Assembly: GCF_937960835.1 (NCBI RefSeq)
Contig: NZ_CALGPC010000009.1
Location: 248,001-312,000, forward strand
DNA: 64,000 nt
Direction of reading: 5' to 3'
Origin: an uncultured Ferrovibrio sp.
GTDB lineage: Bacteria > Pseudomonadota > Alphaproteobacteria > Ferrovibrionales > Ferrovibrionaceae
Positions 16,380 through 25,091 of this stretch are shown here, one piece after another. The notes under the pieces are model-generated. The model was not told the DNA's origin and searched no databases. It saw only the letters and a list, made by a program, of their open reading frames with translations. Each line of letters opens with the position of its first letter. The first letter of the stretch is position 1. The translations under genes were made by a program, and so were the position numbers.

Positions 16380-17327
16380 TCACGCCGGCTGCATGAAATC
16401 CTGCGCGATCTGGGCGCCGAGTTCGATATTGGCGTCGACGATCTCGGTCAGATATTCATGCAGGCCGCGCTCGAAGATCGTCTCGATCTTGCCGTAGCGC
16501 AGGCGCATCAGCATGCGCTCGGCCAGCCGCACCGAGCGGTAATTGACGCGATAGCCTTCGCGCAGTTCATGCAGGATGTCGACGATCTCGCTGAAGCAGG
16601 CATGCAGGCTGCGCGGCATATCCTCGCGCAGGATCAACAGCTCGGCCACCTTGATCGGGCGGATCGCGTCGCGATAGATCTGGCGGTAGATGCGGAAGCT
16701 GGACACCGAGCGCAGCAAGGCCGCCCACTGATAATAATCCACTGCGCCGCCGACATCGCCGGGCGATGGCAACAGGATATGGTATTTGACATCCAGAATG
16801 CGCGCGGTGGCATCGGCGCGCTCAATCAGCGTGCCGAGTCGCATGAAGCGATAGGCATCGCCGCGCGGCATGGTGGCCTCGGCCACGCCGCGAAAGAGAT
16901 GGCTTCGTTCACGCACCCAGTCGAAGAAAATGGAATAGCCGTCCGCCTCGGCCTTGTCATGGGTGAGCGTGCGCATCTCCAGCCAGGCGGCGTTGATGCT
17001 CTGCCAGGCTTCCGACGTGATCTGCGCCCGCATGGCGCGCGCATTCTCGCGCGCCGCCCGCAGGCAGGCATAGATGCTGGACGGATTGTCGGGCGCGAAG
17101 GAGAGGAAGTCGATGACGTTGCGCGGCGTCGCCGGACCGCCATGCAGCGCAAAAGCCTTGTCGCAGCCCGCGATGATCAGCGCCGGCTCCCAGGGTCCGC
17201 CGCGCTGCGCGCCGACGCTGCCCTGCAGCGCCATGCGATGGGCCACATCGAGGATGCGCGCCATCGCCTCGGCGCGTTCGGTATAGCGCATCATCCAGTA
17301 GAGATTGTCGGCTGCGCGGCTCAGCAT
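16380..17327 (-). CDS. Alpha-E domain protein of the Anbu cluster
   Basis: A 315-residue all-helical protein of the alpha-E family (MLSRAADNLYWMMRYTERAE is the family signature start, shown as MLSRAADNLY and WMMRYTERAE). These proteins accompany a circularly permuted ATP-grasp and are thought to help in peptide-bond-type ligation or modification, without a proven reaction. The ATG at 17327 has GAGG seven bases upstream; an in-frame TTG two codons earlier overlaps the preceding stop. Translational coupling with the ATP-grasp gene is likely. Confidence 0.85.
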   Translation of the reverse strand: MLSRAADNLYWMMRYTERAEAMARILDVAHRMALQGSVGAQRGGPWEPALIIAGCDKAFALHGGPATPRNVIDFLSFAPDNPSSIYACLRAARENARAMRAQITSEAWQSINAAWLEMRTLTHDKAEADGYSIFFDWVRERSHLFRGVAEATMPRGDAYRFMRLGTLIERADATARILDVKYHILLPSPGDVGGAVDYYQWAALLRSVSSFRIYRQIYRDAIRPIKVAELLILREDMPRSLHACFSEIVDILHELREGYRVNYRSVRLAERMLMRLRYGKIETIFERGLHEYLTEIVDANIELGAQIAQDFMQPA

Positions 17328-17329
17328 GA

Positions 17330-18832
17330 TCAATCCTCGCCGGCGGTCTGAAGCTGGCTCTGATGCTGCGCGGTCAGCGGCGCGGGATCGTGCAGGCCGT
17401 CTTCCAGCACCCAGGTATCCTTGGTGCCGCCGCCCTGGCTGGAATTCACCACCAGCGAGCCTTCGCGGAGCGCGACGCGGGTCAGGCCGCCGGGCACGAC
17501 GCGGATGGTTTCGCCGCTGAGCACGAAGGGCCGCAGATCGACATGGCGCGGCGCGATGCCGGTCTCGACGAAGGTGGGGCAGGTCGAAAGCGCCAAAGTG
17601 GGCTGCGCGATATAGGCTTCCGGCTTGGCCAGGATCTTGGCGCGGAATTCCTCGATCTCGGCCTTGCTGGCGCGCGGCCCGACCAGCATGCCGTAGCCGC
17701 CCGAGCCGTGCACTTCCTTGACCACCAGCTCGTCAAGATGATTGAGCGTGTATTTCAGATCCTCGGCGCGGCGCAGGATATAGGTGGGCACATTGGCGAG
17801 CAGCGGCTCCTCGCCCAGATAGAAGCGCACCATGTCGGGCACGTAAGGATAGACCGACTTGTCGTCGGCGACGCCGGTGCCGACCGCGTTCGCCAAGGTG
17901 ACATTGCCGGCCTTGTAGGCGGCAAACAGCCCCGGCACGCCGATCAGCGAATCCTTGCGGAAGGCCAGCGGATCGAGGAAGGCATCGTCGAGGCGGCGGT
18001 AGATCACGTCGACGCGCTTCAGTCCGCCGACCATGCGCATGTAGACGATATCGTCCTTCACAACGAGATCGCCGCCTTCGACGAGTTCCACGCCCATCTG
18101 CTCGGCGAGAAAGACATGCTCGAAATAGGCGGAGTTGAACACACCGGGCGTGAGCAGCGCCACCGTCGGCTCGTCCTCGCAGTTGGGCGGCGCGCTTTCG
18201 CGCAGGGTCTGCAGCAGCGAGTCCGGATAGTGGCCGACCGGCGCGACGCGCACCTGGCCGAAGAGATCGGGAAAGAGGCGCATCATCGCCTCGCGGTTCT
18301 CCAGCATGTAGGAGACGCCGCTGGGCGTGCGCGCGTTATCTTCCAGGACGTAGAAATCGTCCTCGCCGGTGCGCACGATGTCGATGCCGGCGATATGGGT
18401 ATAAATCTGGCGCGCGATCTTCACGCCATGCATGGCGGCGAGATAGGCGGGGTTGCCGGTGATCAGCTCGGCCGGGATCTTCCCGGCCTTGAGAATTTCC
18501 TGGTCGTGATAGATGTCAGTGAGGAAGGCGTTGAGCGCGCGCACGCGCTGCACCAGGCCGCGCTCCAGGCGCCGCCATTCGCGGCCGGACAGAATGCGCG
18601 GCACCACATCGAAGGGGATCAGGCGTTCGGTATCGCCGCCTTCGGAATAGACGGCAAAGGTCACGCCGAGCCGGCGGAACATCAGATCGGCTTCCTGGCG
18701 GCGGCGCGCCAGCAGATCGGCGGGGGCTGAATCGAGCCAGCGCTTGTAGGCGCGATAGGGGCTGCGTACCGAGCCGGCCAGTGCCTCGCAAGCGGCGGCC
18801 GGAGCCTCATTCATCTCGTCGAAAGCGGACAT
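17330..18832 (-). CDS. Circularly permuted type 2 ATP-grasp protein
   Basis: A 500-residue protein of the circularly permuted ATP-grasp family that, in genome context, goes with alpha-E and Anbu genes. Conserved segments include PFDVVPRILSGREW, GNPAYLAAMHGVKI, VYVLEDNARTPSGVSYM in part (as EDNARTPSGVSYM), VKEVHGSGGYGMLVGP and STCPTFVETGIAPRHVDLRP. The fold suggests ligation of an amino or carboxyl group using ATP; no substrate is known. The ATG at 18832 has GGAGG eight bases upstream. First gene of the cluster ATP-grasp, alpha-E, Anbu. Confidence 0.87.
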   Translation of the reverse strand: MSAFDEMNEAPAAACEALAGSVRSPYRAYKRWLDSAPADLLARRRQEADLMFRRLGVTFAVYSEGGDTERLIPFDVVPRILSGREWRRLERGLVQRVRALNAFLTDIYHDQEILKAGKIPAELITGNPAYLAAMHGVKIARQIYTHIAGIDIVRTGEDDFYVLEDNARTPSGVSYMLENREAMMRLFPDLFGQVRVAPVGHYPDSLLQTLRESAPPNCEDEPTVALLTPGVFNSAYFEHVFLAEQMGVELVEGGDLVVKDDIVYMRMVGGLKRVDVIYRRLDDAFLDPLAFRKDSLIGVPGLFAAYKAGNVTLANAVGTGVADDKSVYPYVPDMVRFYLGEEPLLANVPTYILRRAEDLKYTLNHLDELVVKEVHGSGGYGMLVGPRASKAEIEEFRAKILAKPEAYIAQPTLALSTCPTFVETGIAPRHVDLRPFVLSGETIRVVPGGLTRVALREGSLVVNSSQGGGTKDTWVLEDGLHDPAPLTAQHQSQLQTAGED

Positions 18833-18923
18833 CACCACAACCTCCACGACGAGAAAGGAGGGATTACCCTTGCCCGAATCAAAATAGAAACCGGGCCTAG
18901 AAGAGTGGGAGGGAAGAAGGAAA

Positions 18924-18956
18924 CCCGGGCCGGCGGGTGGGTGAAGCCGGCCCGGG
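18924..18956 (-). terminator. Intrinsic terminator of amt
   Basis: Perfect 11-bp stem (GCCGGCCCGGG with CCCGGGCCGGC) and, on the minus strand, a pyrimidine-rich T tail TTTCCTTCTT. It lies about 20 bases after the amt stop codon. Confidence 0.75.
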
Positions 18957-18974
18957 CTCTGCTCGCGCGAACCC

Positions 18975-20333
18975 TTACTGCACCGTCTCGCCGTGCAGGT
19001 TCAGGTCGAGACCATCGCGCTCGGTGGCCTCATCGACGCGCAGACCAATCGTCCAGTCGATGATCTTGAGGATGATCAGCGACATGATGGCGGTGAACAC
19101 GATGGTGATCACGACACCATAGATCTGGGTCAGCACCTGACCGCCATTGCCGTCCAGCAGGCCCAGCGGCTCTTCGGCGCCGGTGATGGCCGCACGGGCG
19201 AAGACGCCGGTGAGGACGGCGCCGACGATGCCGCCAACACCATGCACGCCCCAGACATCCAGGCTGTCGTCGTAGCCCAGCGCGTTCTTCACGCTGGTCG
19301 AGGCGACGAAGCAGATGATGCCGGCGACAATACCGATGATCAGAGCGCCCATCGGGTCGACGAAGCCAGCGGCCGGGGTGATGGCGACGAGGCCGGCCAC
19401 GGCGCCGGAGACGATGCCCAGAACGCTGGGCTTGCCGCGGGCCAGCCACTCAGAGAACATCCAGGCCAGGGCGGCAGCAGCCGTAGCAACCTGGGTGACC
19501 AGCATGGCCATGCCCGCACCGCCGCCAGCGCTGAGCGCCGAGCCGGCGTTGAAGCCGAACCAGCCAACCCACAGCAGCGAGGCGCCGATGATCGACAGCG
19601 TCAGGTTATGCGGCGCATGGCTGACCTTGCCGTAGCCCTGGCGCTTGCCGAGCACGAGGCAGGCGACCAGGCCGGCAACGCCGGCATTGATGTGCACGAC
19701 GGTGCCGCCGGCGAAATCCAGCACGCCCATGTCACCCATCAGCGTGCCCTCGCCGCCCCAGACCATGTGGGCCACCGGGGCATAGACGAAGATCGACCAC
19801 AGGCCCATGAACCACAGCATGGCCGAGAACTTCATGCGGTCGGCGAAAGCGCCGGTGATCAGCGCCGGGGTGATGATCGCGAAGGTCATCTGGAAGGTGA
19901 TGAACACGGTCTCGGGGATCGTGCCGCTCAGCGAGTCGACGGTGACGCCCGAGAGGAACAGCTTGTCGAAGCCGCCGATGAAGGCATTGCCCGGCGCGAA
20001 GGCGAGGCTGTAGCCGACGACCATCCAGATGATGCTCATCAAGCAGCAGATGGCGAAGCTCTGCATCATGATGGCGAGCACGTTCTGCTTGCGCACCATG
20101 CCGCCGTAGAACAGCGCCAGACCGGGAATGGTCATCAGCAGAACCAGCGCGGTGGACGTGAGCATCCAGGCGGTGTCGCCGGGATTCAACGTGGGTTCGG
20201 CGTCCTGAGCGAAGCCAAGGCTGGGAAGCAAAGCAATGACGGCAGCCGCAGCCAGCGTGAGCCAGCCGAGTTGCCGCTGACCGGACACACGGGCAACCTG
20301 CGCCGCGGACCGCGAGACGGTGGGAAGTTGCAT
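18975..20333 (-). CDS. amt: Ammonium transporter Amt
   Basis: A 452-residue inner-membrane ammonium channel with about eleven membrane helices and a cleaved N-terminal signal-like segment ending in GFAQ. Family motifs: DTAWMLTSTALVLLMTIPG, given here as DTAWMLTSTA and LVLLMTIPG; FYGGMVRKQN; FAGGTVVHINAG (pore His) and DVWGVHGVGGIVG (second His). GlnK or GlnB usually sits next to amt but is absent here. Nitrogen control is suggested by a near-perfect sigma54 promoter at 20485-20500. A strong AGGAGG precedes the ATG. Confidence 0.92.
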   Translation of the reverse strand: MQLPTVSRSAAQVARVSGQRQLGWLTLAAAAVIALLPSLGFAQDAEPTLNPGDTAWMLTSTALVLLMTIPGLALFYGGMVRKQNVLAIMMQSFAICCLMSIIWMVVGYSLAFAPGNAFIGGFDKLFLSGVTVDSLSGTIPETVFITFQMTFAIITPALITGAFADRMKFSAMLWFMGLWSIFVYAPVAHMVWGGEGTLMGDMGVLDFAGGTVVHINAGVAGLVACLVLGKRQGYGKVSHAPHNLTLSIIGASLLWVGWFGFNAGSALSAGGGAGMAMLVTQVATAAAALAWMFSEWLARGKPSVLGIVSGAVAGLVAITPAAGFVDPMGALIIGIVAGIICFVASTSVKNALGYDDSLDVWGVHGVGGIVGAVLTGVFARAAITGAEEPLGLLDGNGGQVLTQIYGVVITIVFTAIMSLIILKIIDWTIGLRVDEATERDGLDLNLHGETVQ

Positions 20334-20484
20334 GACGATAAGACCTCCTGATCATGGAAGGTCGCGCCATTATCCCGGTCCGTTCCTGACGATCAGGCCC
20401 TTCTCCGGAAGACCGCTCCGGTTCCCCCCAACTGACGGAACGACGGCCGGCCCACCTCTGGCGCATACCTCTCAGGCCCGGAGT

Positions 20485-20500
20485 TACAAGAAGCGTGCCA
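20485..20500 (-). promoter_or_regulatory. Sigma54-type promoter of amt
   Basis: On the minus strand TGGCACG-N4-TTGTA matches the RpoN consensus (TGGCACG-N4-TTGCA) apart from GT instead of GC at -12. The transcription start would be near 20475, about 140 bases before the amt ATG. A weak half-palindrome (GTGC ... GCAC at 20573-20589) upstream could be an NtrC site, but the match is poor. Confidence 0.6.
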
Positions 20501-20519
20501 GCGCTCAGGGCCGGGACTC

Positions 20520-21071
20520 AGGCAGAAGTCGGGCCTGATTCCGCTGGGGAAGACGGGTTTTTCCGCGTATCCGTGCCGGATGGCTGCACAAATTTTGATC
20601 ACACGCCTCTAATCTGATGATTTTCGCGTCACTGTCCGGGGTCGGTCAGGCAGCCTGGCGTGCCAATCAGGCGCGGCCGGGAGCAGGGGATCGGTGGCGC
20701 TGACCGGTGGCATTGATGGATAGACAATGAGCAGGACTGGCCTTGGATGGCGCTTCAGGCAGGGGGGATCCGCCCGGCTATCAAGTCTGCCGCTCCGTTT
20801 TCAAACGCGCGGGTCGAAGGCGAAGCTTTGAGTCCGCTGAGGGCTGGCGATGGCGACGGTGATGACGTCGTCTTTCTTTCCGCCGCGCTCATAATGGCGA
20901 ACCGCCAGGGGTGGTTTTCTCCAACGCTGAAAACGCCTCGCCAGGCGTGCGGATTCTTCACCGCTACCGCGATTGTGATCTCGTTCACAGTTTTTGTTGC
21001 GTTACCCTTGTCACATGCCGTCGTCGGTCTTTGTTCGCCCAATTAGCGGCCGGCTAACAGGGAGATAAGCA
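20520..21071. other. Intergenic region between amt and the Mo-hydroxylase
   Basis: About 550 bases without a believable gene; the open frames here lack ribosome sites and family features. It contains the upstream control region of amt and, near its right end, a perfect CRP-type site and the promoter region of the molybdenum hydroxylase genes. Confidence 0.5.
20974..20989. promoter_or_regulatory. Perfect CRP-type site (TGTGA-N6-TCACA)
   Basis: TGTGATCTCGTTCACA matches the CRP consensus with both half-sites exact. It lies about 83 bases before the ATG of the 2Fe-2S subunit at 21072, a usual distance for activation. CRP/FNR-family members other than Crp can use the same core, so the regulator is not certain. 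Confidence 0.65.
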
Positions 21072-21551
21072 ATGCCAAAGCTCAACGTGAACGGCGTCAT
21101 CAGAGAATTCGAAGCGGAGGAGGACACACCGCTTTTGTGGGTGCTGCGCGAGCAGCTTCAGCTCACCGGCACCAAATACGGCTGCGGCATCGCGCAATGC
21201 GGCGCCTGTACCGTGCATGTCGACGGACAGCCGATGCGCTCCTGCGTCATGCCGGTTTCTGCCTTCACCGAGGACCAGAAGATCGTCACCATCGAGGGCC
21301 TGTCGCCGGATGGATCGCATCCCGTGCAGAAGGCGTGGCTGGCGCTCGATGTGCCGCAATGCGGCTATTGCCAGACCGGCATGATCATGGCGGCGGCTGC
21401 CCTGCTGCAGCAGAACCCGAAGCCCAGCGACGCCGATATTGATGCCGAGATCACCAACATCTGCCGCTGCGGGACCTATAACCGCGTGCGCGCCGCGATC
21501 CACGAAGCCGCCGGCAATGGCGCTGCCAATGGCAGCGGCCGCCGCACCTGA
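21072..21551 (+). CDS. 2Fe-2S subunit of a molybdenum hydroxylase (IorA-like)
   Basis: A 159-residue iron-sulfur subunit of the xanthine oxidase / isoquinoline 1-oxidoreductase family. The N-terminal cluster cysteines are in YGCGIAQCGACTVHVDG with a later RSC; the C-terminal cluster cysteines are in PQCGYCQTGMIM and NICRCGTYNRVRAAI. It transfers electrons from the Mo cofactor in the large subunit encoded next to it. No FAD subunit is present, which fits the IorAB or AldFGH type that passes electrons to a cytochrome c. A GGGAGATAAGCA site precedes the ATG. Confidence 0.9.
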   Translation: MPKLNVNGVIREFEAEEDTPLLWVLREQLQLTGTKYGCGIAQCGACTVHVDGQPMRSCVMPVSAFTEDQKIVTIEGLSPDGSHPVQKAWLALDVPQCGYCQTGMIMAAAALLQQNPKPSDADIDAEITNICRCGTYNRVRAAIHEAAGNGAANGSGRRT

Positions 21552-21570
21552 TCGCGAGGGAGGACAGCCA

Positions 21571-23766
21571 ATGAACGCGCTTGCCGCTTCCGTTTCCCGC
21601 ACTGCCATTTCCCGCCGCGGCTTCATCATCACTTCGTCTGCCGCTTTCGGCGGCCTGAGCCTCGGCTTTCACATTCCGTTCGGCCAAGCTGCCGCGCAAT
21701 CGGGCGGCATGCCGGAGATCAATGCCTGGGTTGTCGTCAAACCGGACGACACCGTGGTCATCCGCATCGCACGCTCCGAGATGGGACAGGGCACGCTGAC
21801 CGGCCTGGCGCAGCTCGTCGCCGAGGAACTGGATTGCGACTGGTCGAAGGTAACCACAGAATATCCGACGCCGGGACAGAACCTCGCGCGCAACCGGGCC
21901 TGGGGCAATTTCTCCACCGGCGGCAGCCGCGGGATCCGTGAATCCCACGATTATGTCCGCAAGGGCGGCGGCGCCGCGCGCATCATGCTGGTGCAGGCGG
22001 CCGCCCAGCAATGGAATGTGCCGGCCAGCGAATGCCGTGCCGAGAAAAGCGTGATCACGCATGTGCCGTCAGGCCGCAAGGTCACTTACGGCCAGGTGGC
22101 CGAAGCAGCCGCGAAGATCGCGCCGCCAACCGACGTGCCGCTGAAGGATCCGAAAGACTGGACCATCGCCGGCAAGCCGCTGAAGCGGCTGGATACCGCC
22201 GACAAGCTGACCGGCAAGCAGGTCTACGGCATCGATCTGCAGCTGCCCGGCATGCTGAATGCCGCGATCAGGGATTGCCCGGTCTTCGGCGGCAAGGTGA
22301 AGAGCTTCAATGCCGCCAGCATCGCCAGCAGGCCCGGCGTGAAGAAAGTCGTCCAAGTCGGCGACAGCGCCGTCGCGGTGATCGCCGATACCTGGTGGCG
22401 CGCCAAGTCGGCGCTGGATGCGCTGGAGATCGAATGGGACGAGGGCCCGAATGCGAACGTCTCCAGCGCGAGCATCGCCGAGATGCTGAAGGAGGGGCTG
22501 GACGCCAGGGAAGCCGCGGTTGGCAACAGGCAGGGCGATGTCGAGATGGCGCTGAAATCCGCCGCGCGCACCATCACCGCCACCTATTCCTATCCGTATC
22601 AGAACCACGCCACCATGGAGCCGATGAACGCGACGGCGAAATGGACGCCGGAGCGCTGCGAAGTCTGGACGCCGACCCAGAATGGCGAGGCGGCCTTGGC
22701 CGCGGCAGCCGAAGCCGCGGGCCTGCCGGCGACGCAATGCGAGGTCTACAAGATCCATCTTGGCGGCGGCTTCGGCCGGCGCGGCGCCGTGCATGACTGG
22801 GTGCGCCAGGCAGTTCTCATCGCCAAGGAGATGCCCGGCACGCCCGTGAAGCTGATCTGGTCGCGCGAAGAGGACATGCTGCATGGCCGCTATCACCCGG
22901 TCACGCAATGCAAGCTCACCGCAGCATTGGACGACAAGGGCGAGCTGACCGGCCTGCATATGCGCATTTCCGGCCAGTCGATTCTGGCCGGCATCTTTCC
23001 GCAGAATATCCGCAACGGCCTGGACCCGGTGGTCTTCCAGGGCCTCAATGCGGGCGGCGCGGAGGCGGCGATCGGCTACACGATCCCGAACCTTTTGATC
23101 GACCATGCGATGCGCAACCCGCCGGTGCCGCCGGGTTTCTGGCGCGGCGTCAACCTCAATCACAACACCATCTACCTGGAATGCTTTCTCGATGAGGTGG
23201 CGCATGCCACCGGCAAGGATCCGCTGGAACTGCGCCGCAAGCTGATGGCGAACCACCCGAAGCATCTGGCAGTGCTGAATGCCGTGGCGGAGAAAGTCGG
23301 CTGGGACAAGCCCGCGCCGCAGGGCATCTATCGCGGTCTGGCGCAATGCATGGGCTTTGGCTCGTATGTCGCCGCCTGCGCGGAAGTTTCGGTGGCGCCG
23401 GACGGCAAGCTGAAGATCCATCGCATCGTCGCGGCCACCGATCCGGGCCATGCGGTGAACCCGCAGCAGATCGAGGCGCAGGTCGAAGGCTCCTTCGTCT
23501 ATGGCCTGACGGCGGCGCTGTATGGCGAATGCACGGTCGCCAACGGACGTATCGAGCAGGAGAATTTCGATACCTATCCGATGATGCGCATCGACGAGAT
23601 GCCGAAGGTGGAAACCGTGATCGTGCCATCGGGCGGCTTCTGGGGCGGTGTTGGCGAGCCGACGATCGCCGTTGCAGCGCCCGCCGTGCTGAACGCGATC
23701 TTCGCCGCCACCGGCAAACGCATCCGCGATCTGCCGCTGAAGAAGCACGATCTCCGGCAGGCGTGA
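21571..23766 (+). CDS. Molybdopterin subunit of aldehyde/xanthine-type hydroxylase
   Basis: A 731-residue periplasmic Mo-cytosine-dinucleotide-type subunit (IorB-like). A Tat signal is visible (ISRRGFIITSSAAFGG, ending near GQAAAQ). Catalytic-region motifs include MGQGTLTGLAQLVAEELD, the glycine-rich HLGGGFGRRGAVHDW, PPVPPGFWRGVNLNHNTI, and the C-terminal GGFWGGVGEPTIAVAAPAVLNAI with the family's active-site glutamate (GEP). The substrate is not predictable: aldehydes or N-heterocycles. A GAGGGAGGA site precedes the ATG, 16 bases after the small subunit. Confidence 0.9.
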   Translation: MNALAASVSRTAISRRGFIITSSAAFGGLSLGFHIPFGQAAAQSGGMPEINAWVVVKPDDTVVIRIARSEMGQGTLTGLAQLVAEELDCDWSKVTTEYPTPGQNLARNRAWGNFSTGGSRGIRESHDYVRKGGGAARIMLVQAAAQQWNVPASECRAEKSVITHVPSGRKVTYGQVAEAAAKIAPPTDVPLKDPKDWTIAGKPLKRLDTADKLTGKQVYGIDLQLPGMLNAAIRDCPVFGGKVKSFNAASIASRPGVKKVVQVGDSAVAVIADTWWRAKSALDALEIEWDEGPNANVSSASIAEMLKEGLDAREAAVGNRQGDVEMALKSAARTITATYSYPYQNHATMEPMNATAKWTPERCEVWTPTQNGEAALAAAAEAAGLPATQCEVYKIHLGGGFGRRGAVHDWVRQAVLIAKEMPGTPVKLIWSREEDMLHGRYHPVTQCKLTAALDDKGELTGLHMRISGQSILAGIFPQNIRNGLDPVVFQGLNAGGAEAAIGYTIPNLLIDHAMRNPPVPPGFWRGVNLNHNTIYLECFLDEVAHATGKDPLELRRKLMANHPKHLAVLNAVAEKVGWDKPAPQGIYRGLAQCMGFGSYVAACAEVSVAPDGKLKIHRIVAATDPGHAVNPQQIEAQVEGSFVYGLTAALYGECTVANGRIEQENFDTYPMMRIDEMPKVETVIVPSGGFWGGVGEPTIAVAAPAVLNAIFAATGKRIRDLPLKKHDLRQA

Positions 23767-23790
23767 ATCGCGGCGGCTGCAGAGCTGAGA

Positions 23791-23838
23791 CCTTCTCACC
23801 CCAACCCTCTTCCGCAAGCGGGAGAGGGAGGTTGAGGG
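23791..23838. repeat. Palindromic intergenic repeat before soxX
   Basis: CCCAACCCTCTTCCGCAAGC followed by GGGAGAGGGAGG is the familiar bacterial repeat with a stem CCCTCTTCCGC / GCGGGAGAGGG. It fills the gap between the Mo-hydroxylase and soxX and runs right up to the soxX start, so it probably supplies the soxX ribosome site. Confidence 0.7.
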
Positions 23839-24269
23839 CGTTGGCGGCGGCCATGCTGACATTGGCAGCGTCCATGCCCGCCGCCGCGCAGCCGCTGGTG
23901 TCATACGAGGTTGTTGGCGATGCGATCCCGCAATCGCTGACCGGCGTGCCTGGCGATGCAGCGCGCGGACGCGCCATTGTCGCCAGCCGGCAGAAGGGTC
24001 TGTGCCTGCTCTGTCACAGCGGCCCGATCCCGGAAGAGCGGTTCCAGGGCAATCTGGCACCGCCGCTGGATGGCGCAGGATCGCGCTGGAGCGAAGGACA
24101 GTTGCGGCTGCGGCTGGTGGATTCGAAACGCCTCAATCCGGCCAGCATCATGCCGGCCTATTACAAGATCGACGGCTTGCAGCGCGTCGGCGCTGCCTGG
24201 CAGGGCAAGCCGGTGCTGTCGGCTGAAGAAATCGAAGACGTGATTGCGTATCTGAAGACCCTGCGGTGA
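23832..24269 (+). CDS. soxX: Sulfur oxidation c-type cytochrome SoxX
   Basis: A monoheme cytochrome c of the SoxAX complex. The heme motif is CLLCH, and the segments RWSEGQLRLRLVDSK, SIMPAYYKIDG and LSAEEIEDVIAYLKTL are characteristic of SoxX. A signal peptide is read from a TTG at 23832 (basic Arg, hydrophobic stretch, ASMPAAAQ cleavage). Starts at TTG 23841 or ATG 23853 are also possible, because the palindromic repeat sits at the 5-prime end; the start is the least certain part. SoxAX attaches thiosulfate to the SoxY cysteine. First gene of soxXYZA. Confidence 0.85.
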   Translation: MRALAAAMLTLAASMPAAAQPLVSYEVVGDAIPQSLTGVPGDAARGRAIVASRQKGLCLLCHSGPIPEERFQGNLAPPLDGAGSRWSEGQLRLRLVDSKRLNPASIMPAYYKIDGLQRVGAAWQGKPVLSAEEIEDVIAYLKTLR

Positions 24270-24298
24270 AGAAGCGATCTGCGTTGAGGAGTGCCGCC

Positions 24299-24766
24299 AT
24301 GCCGATGCCAGGCCGAACGCGATGGACACGACGCGAAACGCTCGCGGCCAGTGCTGCCGGAGCCGTTGGATTGCTGCTGGTGCGGCCGTCCTGGGGCACG
24401 CCGGATGCACTGGCTGCCGCGATCCGCGAGTTTACCGGCGGCGCAACGCTGCAGCGCGGACGGGTGAAGCTCGACCTGCCGCCTTTGGTGGAGAACGGCA
24501 ACTCGGTTTCGGTCACCGTCCGAATGGACAGCCCGATGACGGCCGAGGATCATGTTCGCGCCTTGGCCTTGTTCACCGAACAGAATCCGCAGCCGAATGT
24601 CGCCATCTTCCATCTCAGCCCGCGCAGCGGCCGGGCCATCGTCACGACGCGGATGCGGCTTGCGACCTCACAGAAGGTGATCGCGCTGGCCCAGCATAGC
24701 GATGGCAGCTTCTGGTCGGATCAGGTGGATGTGATCGTCACCCTGGCGGCTTGCGTGGAGGGCTGA
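24299..24766 (+). CDS. soxY: Thiosulfate carrier SoxY, atypical C-terminus
   Basis: A 155-residue periplasmic carrier with a Tat signal (RWTRRETLAASAAGAVG). The Ig-like body contains LPPLVENGNSVSVTVRMDSP and IATF-type strands (VAIFHLSP), as in SoxY. Normally SoxY ends in a flexible GGCGG arm whose cysteine carries the sulfur chain. Here the protein ends in LAACVEG, so the cysteine (Cys152) is kept but the glycines around it are replaced. I chose the ATG at 24299 with GAGGAG seven bases upstream; a GTG at 24266 overlaps the soxX stop. Confidence 0.85.
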   Translation: MPMPGRTRWTRRETLAASAAGAVGLLLVRPSWGTPDALAAAIREFTGGATLQRGRVKLDLPPLVENGNSVSVTVRMDSPMTAEDHVRALALFTEQNPQPNVAIFHLSPRSGRAIVTTRMRLATSQKVIALAQHSDGSFWSDQVDVIVTLAACVEG

Positions 24767-24770
24767 TGCG

Positions 24771-25091
24771 ATGAATCTGGCGCGCCTGTCTTTTCCAAAG
24801 ACCGCGAAGAAGGGCGAGATTATCGAGATCCGCACCCTGATCTCGCATGTGATGGAAACCGGTTACCGTCCCGATGCCACGGGCAAGGTGGTTCCGCGCG
24901 ACATCATCCGGCGCTTTACCTGCCATTACGATGGCGAGGAAGTCTTCCGCGCCGACCTGTGGCAGGCCATCGCCGCCAATCCGTATCTTTCATTCACGAC
25001 GGTGGCGACGAAAAGCGGCGAACTCACCTTCACCTGGGAAGGCGATAACGGCTTCCGCCATGTTGAGAGCGGCACGATCACGGTGACATGA
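24771..25091 (+). CDS. soxZ: Thiosulfate oxidation protein SoxZ
   Basis: A 106-residue partner that pairs with SoxY. The segments EIRTLISHVMETGYRPD, VPRDIIRRFTCHYDGEEVF, DLWQAIAANPYLSF and GELTFTWEGDNG are diagnostic. As usual it has no signal peptide of its own and should be exported with SoxY. It starts four bases after soxY and overlaps soxA by ATGA. Confidence 0.92.
   Translation: MNLARLSFPKTAKKGEIIEIRTLISHVMETGYRPDATGKVVPRDIIRRFTCHYDGEEVFRADLWQAIAANPYLSFTTVATKSGELTFTWEGDNGFRHVESGTITVT

Noticed and set aside
20573..20589. NtrC binding site upstream of amt
   Set aside because: Only GTGC/GCAC half-sites match; the spacing and flanks differ from the NtrC consensus, so it is kept as a weak hint only.
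20747..21046. Open frame of 99 codons before the Mo-hydroxylase
   Set aside because: No ribosome site, mixed composition, overlaps the CRP-type site and the likely promoter.
23346..23831. Frame joined to soxX extending far upstream
   Set aside because: The upstream part is a shadow of the Mo-hydroxylase gene; soxX begins at its signal peptide.
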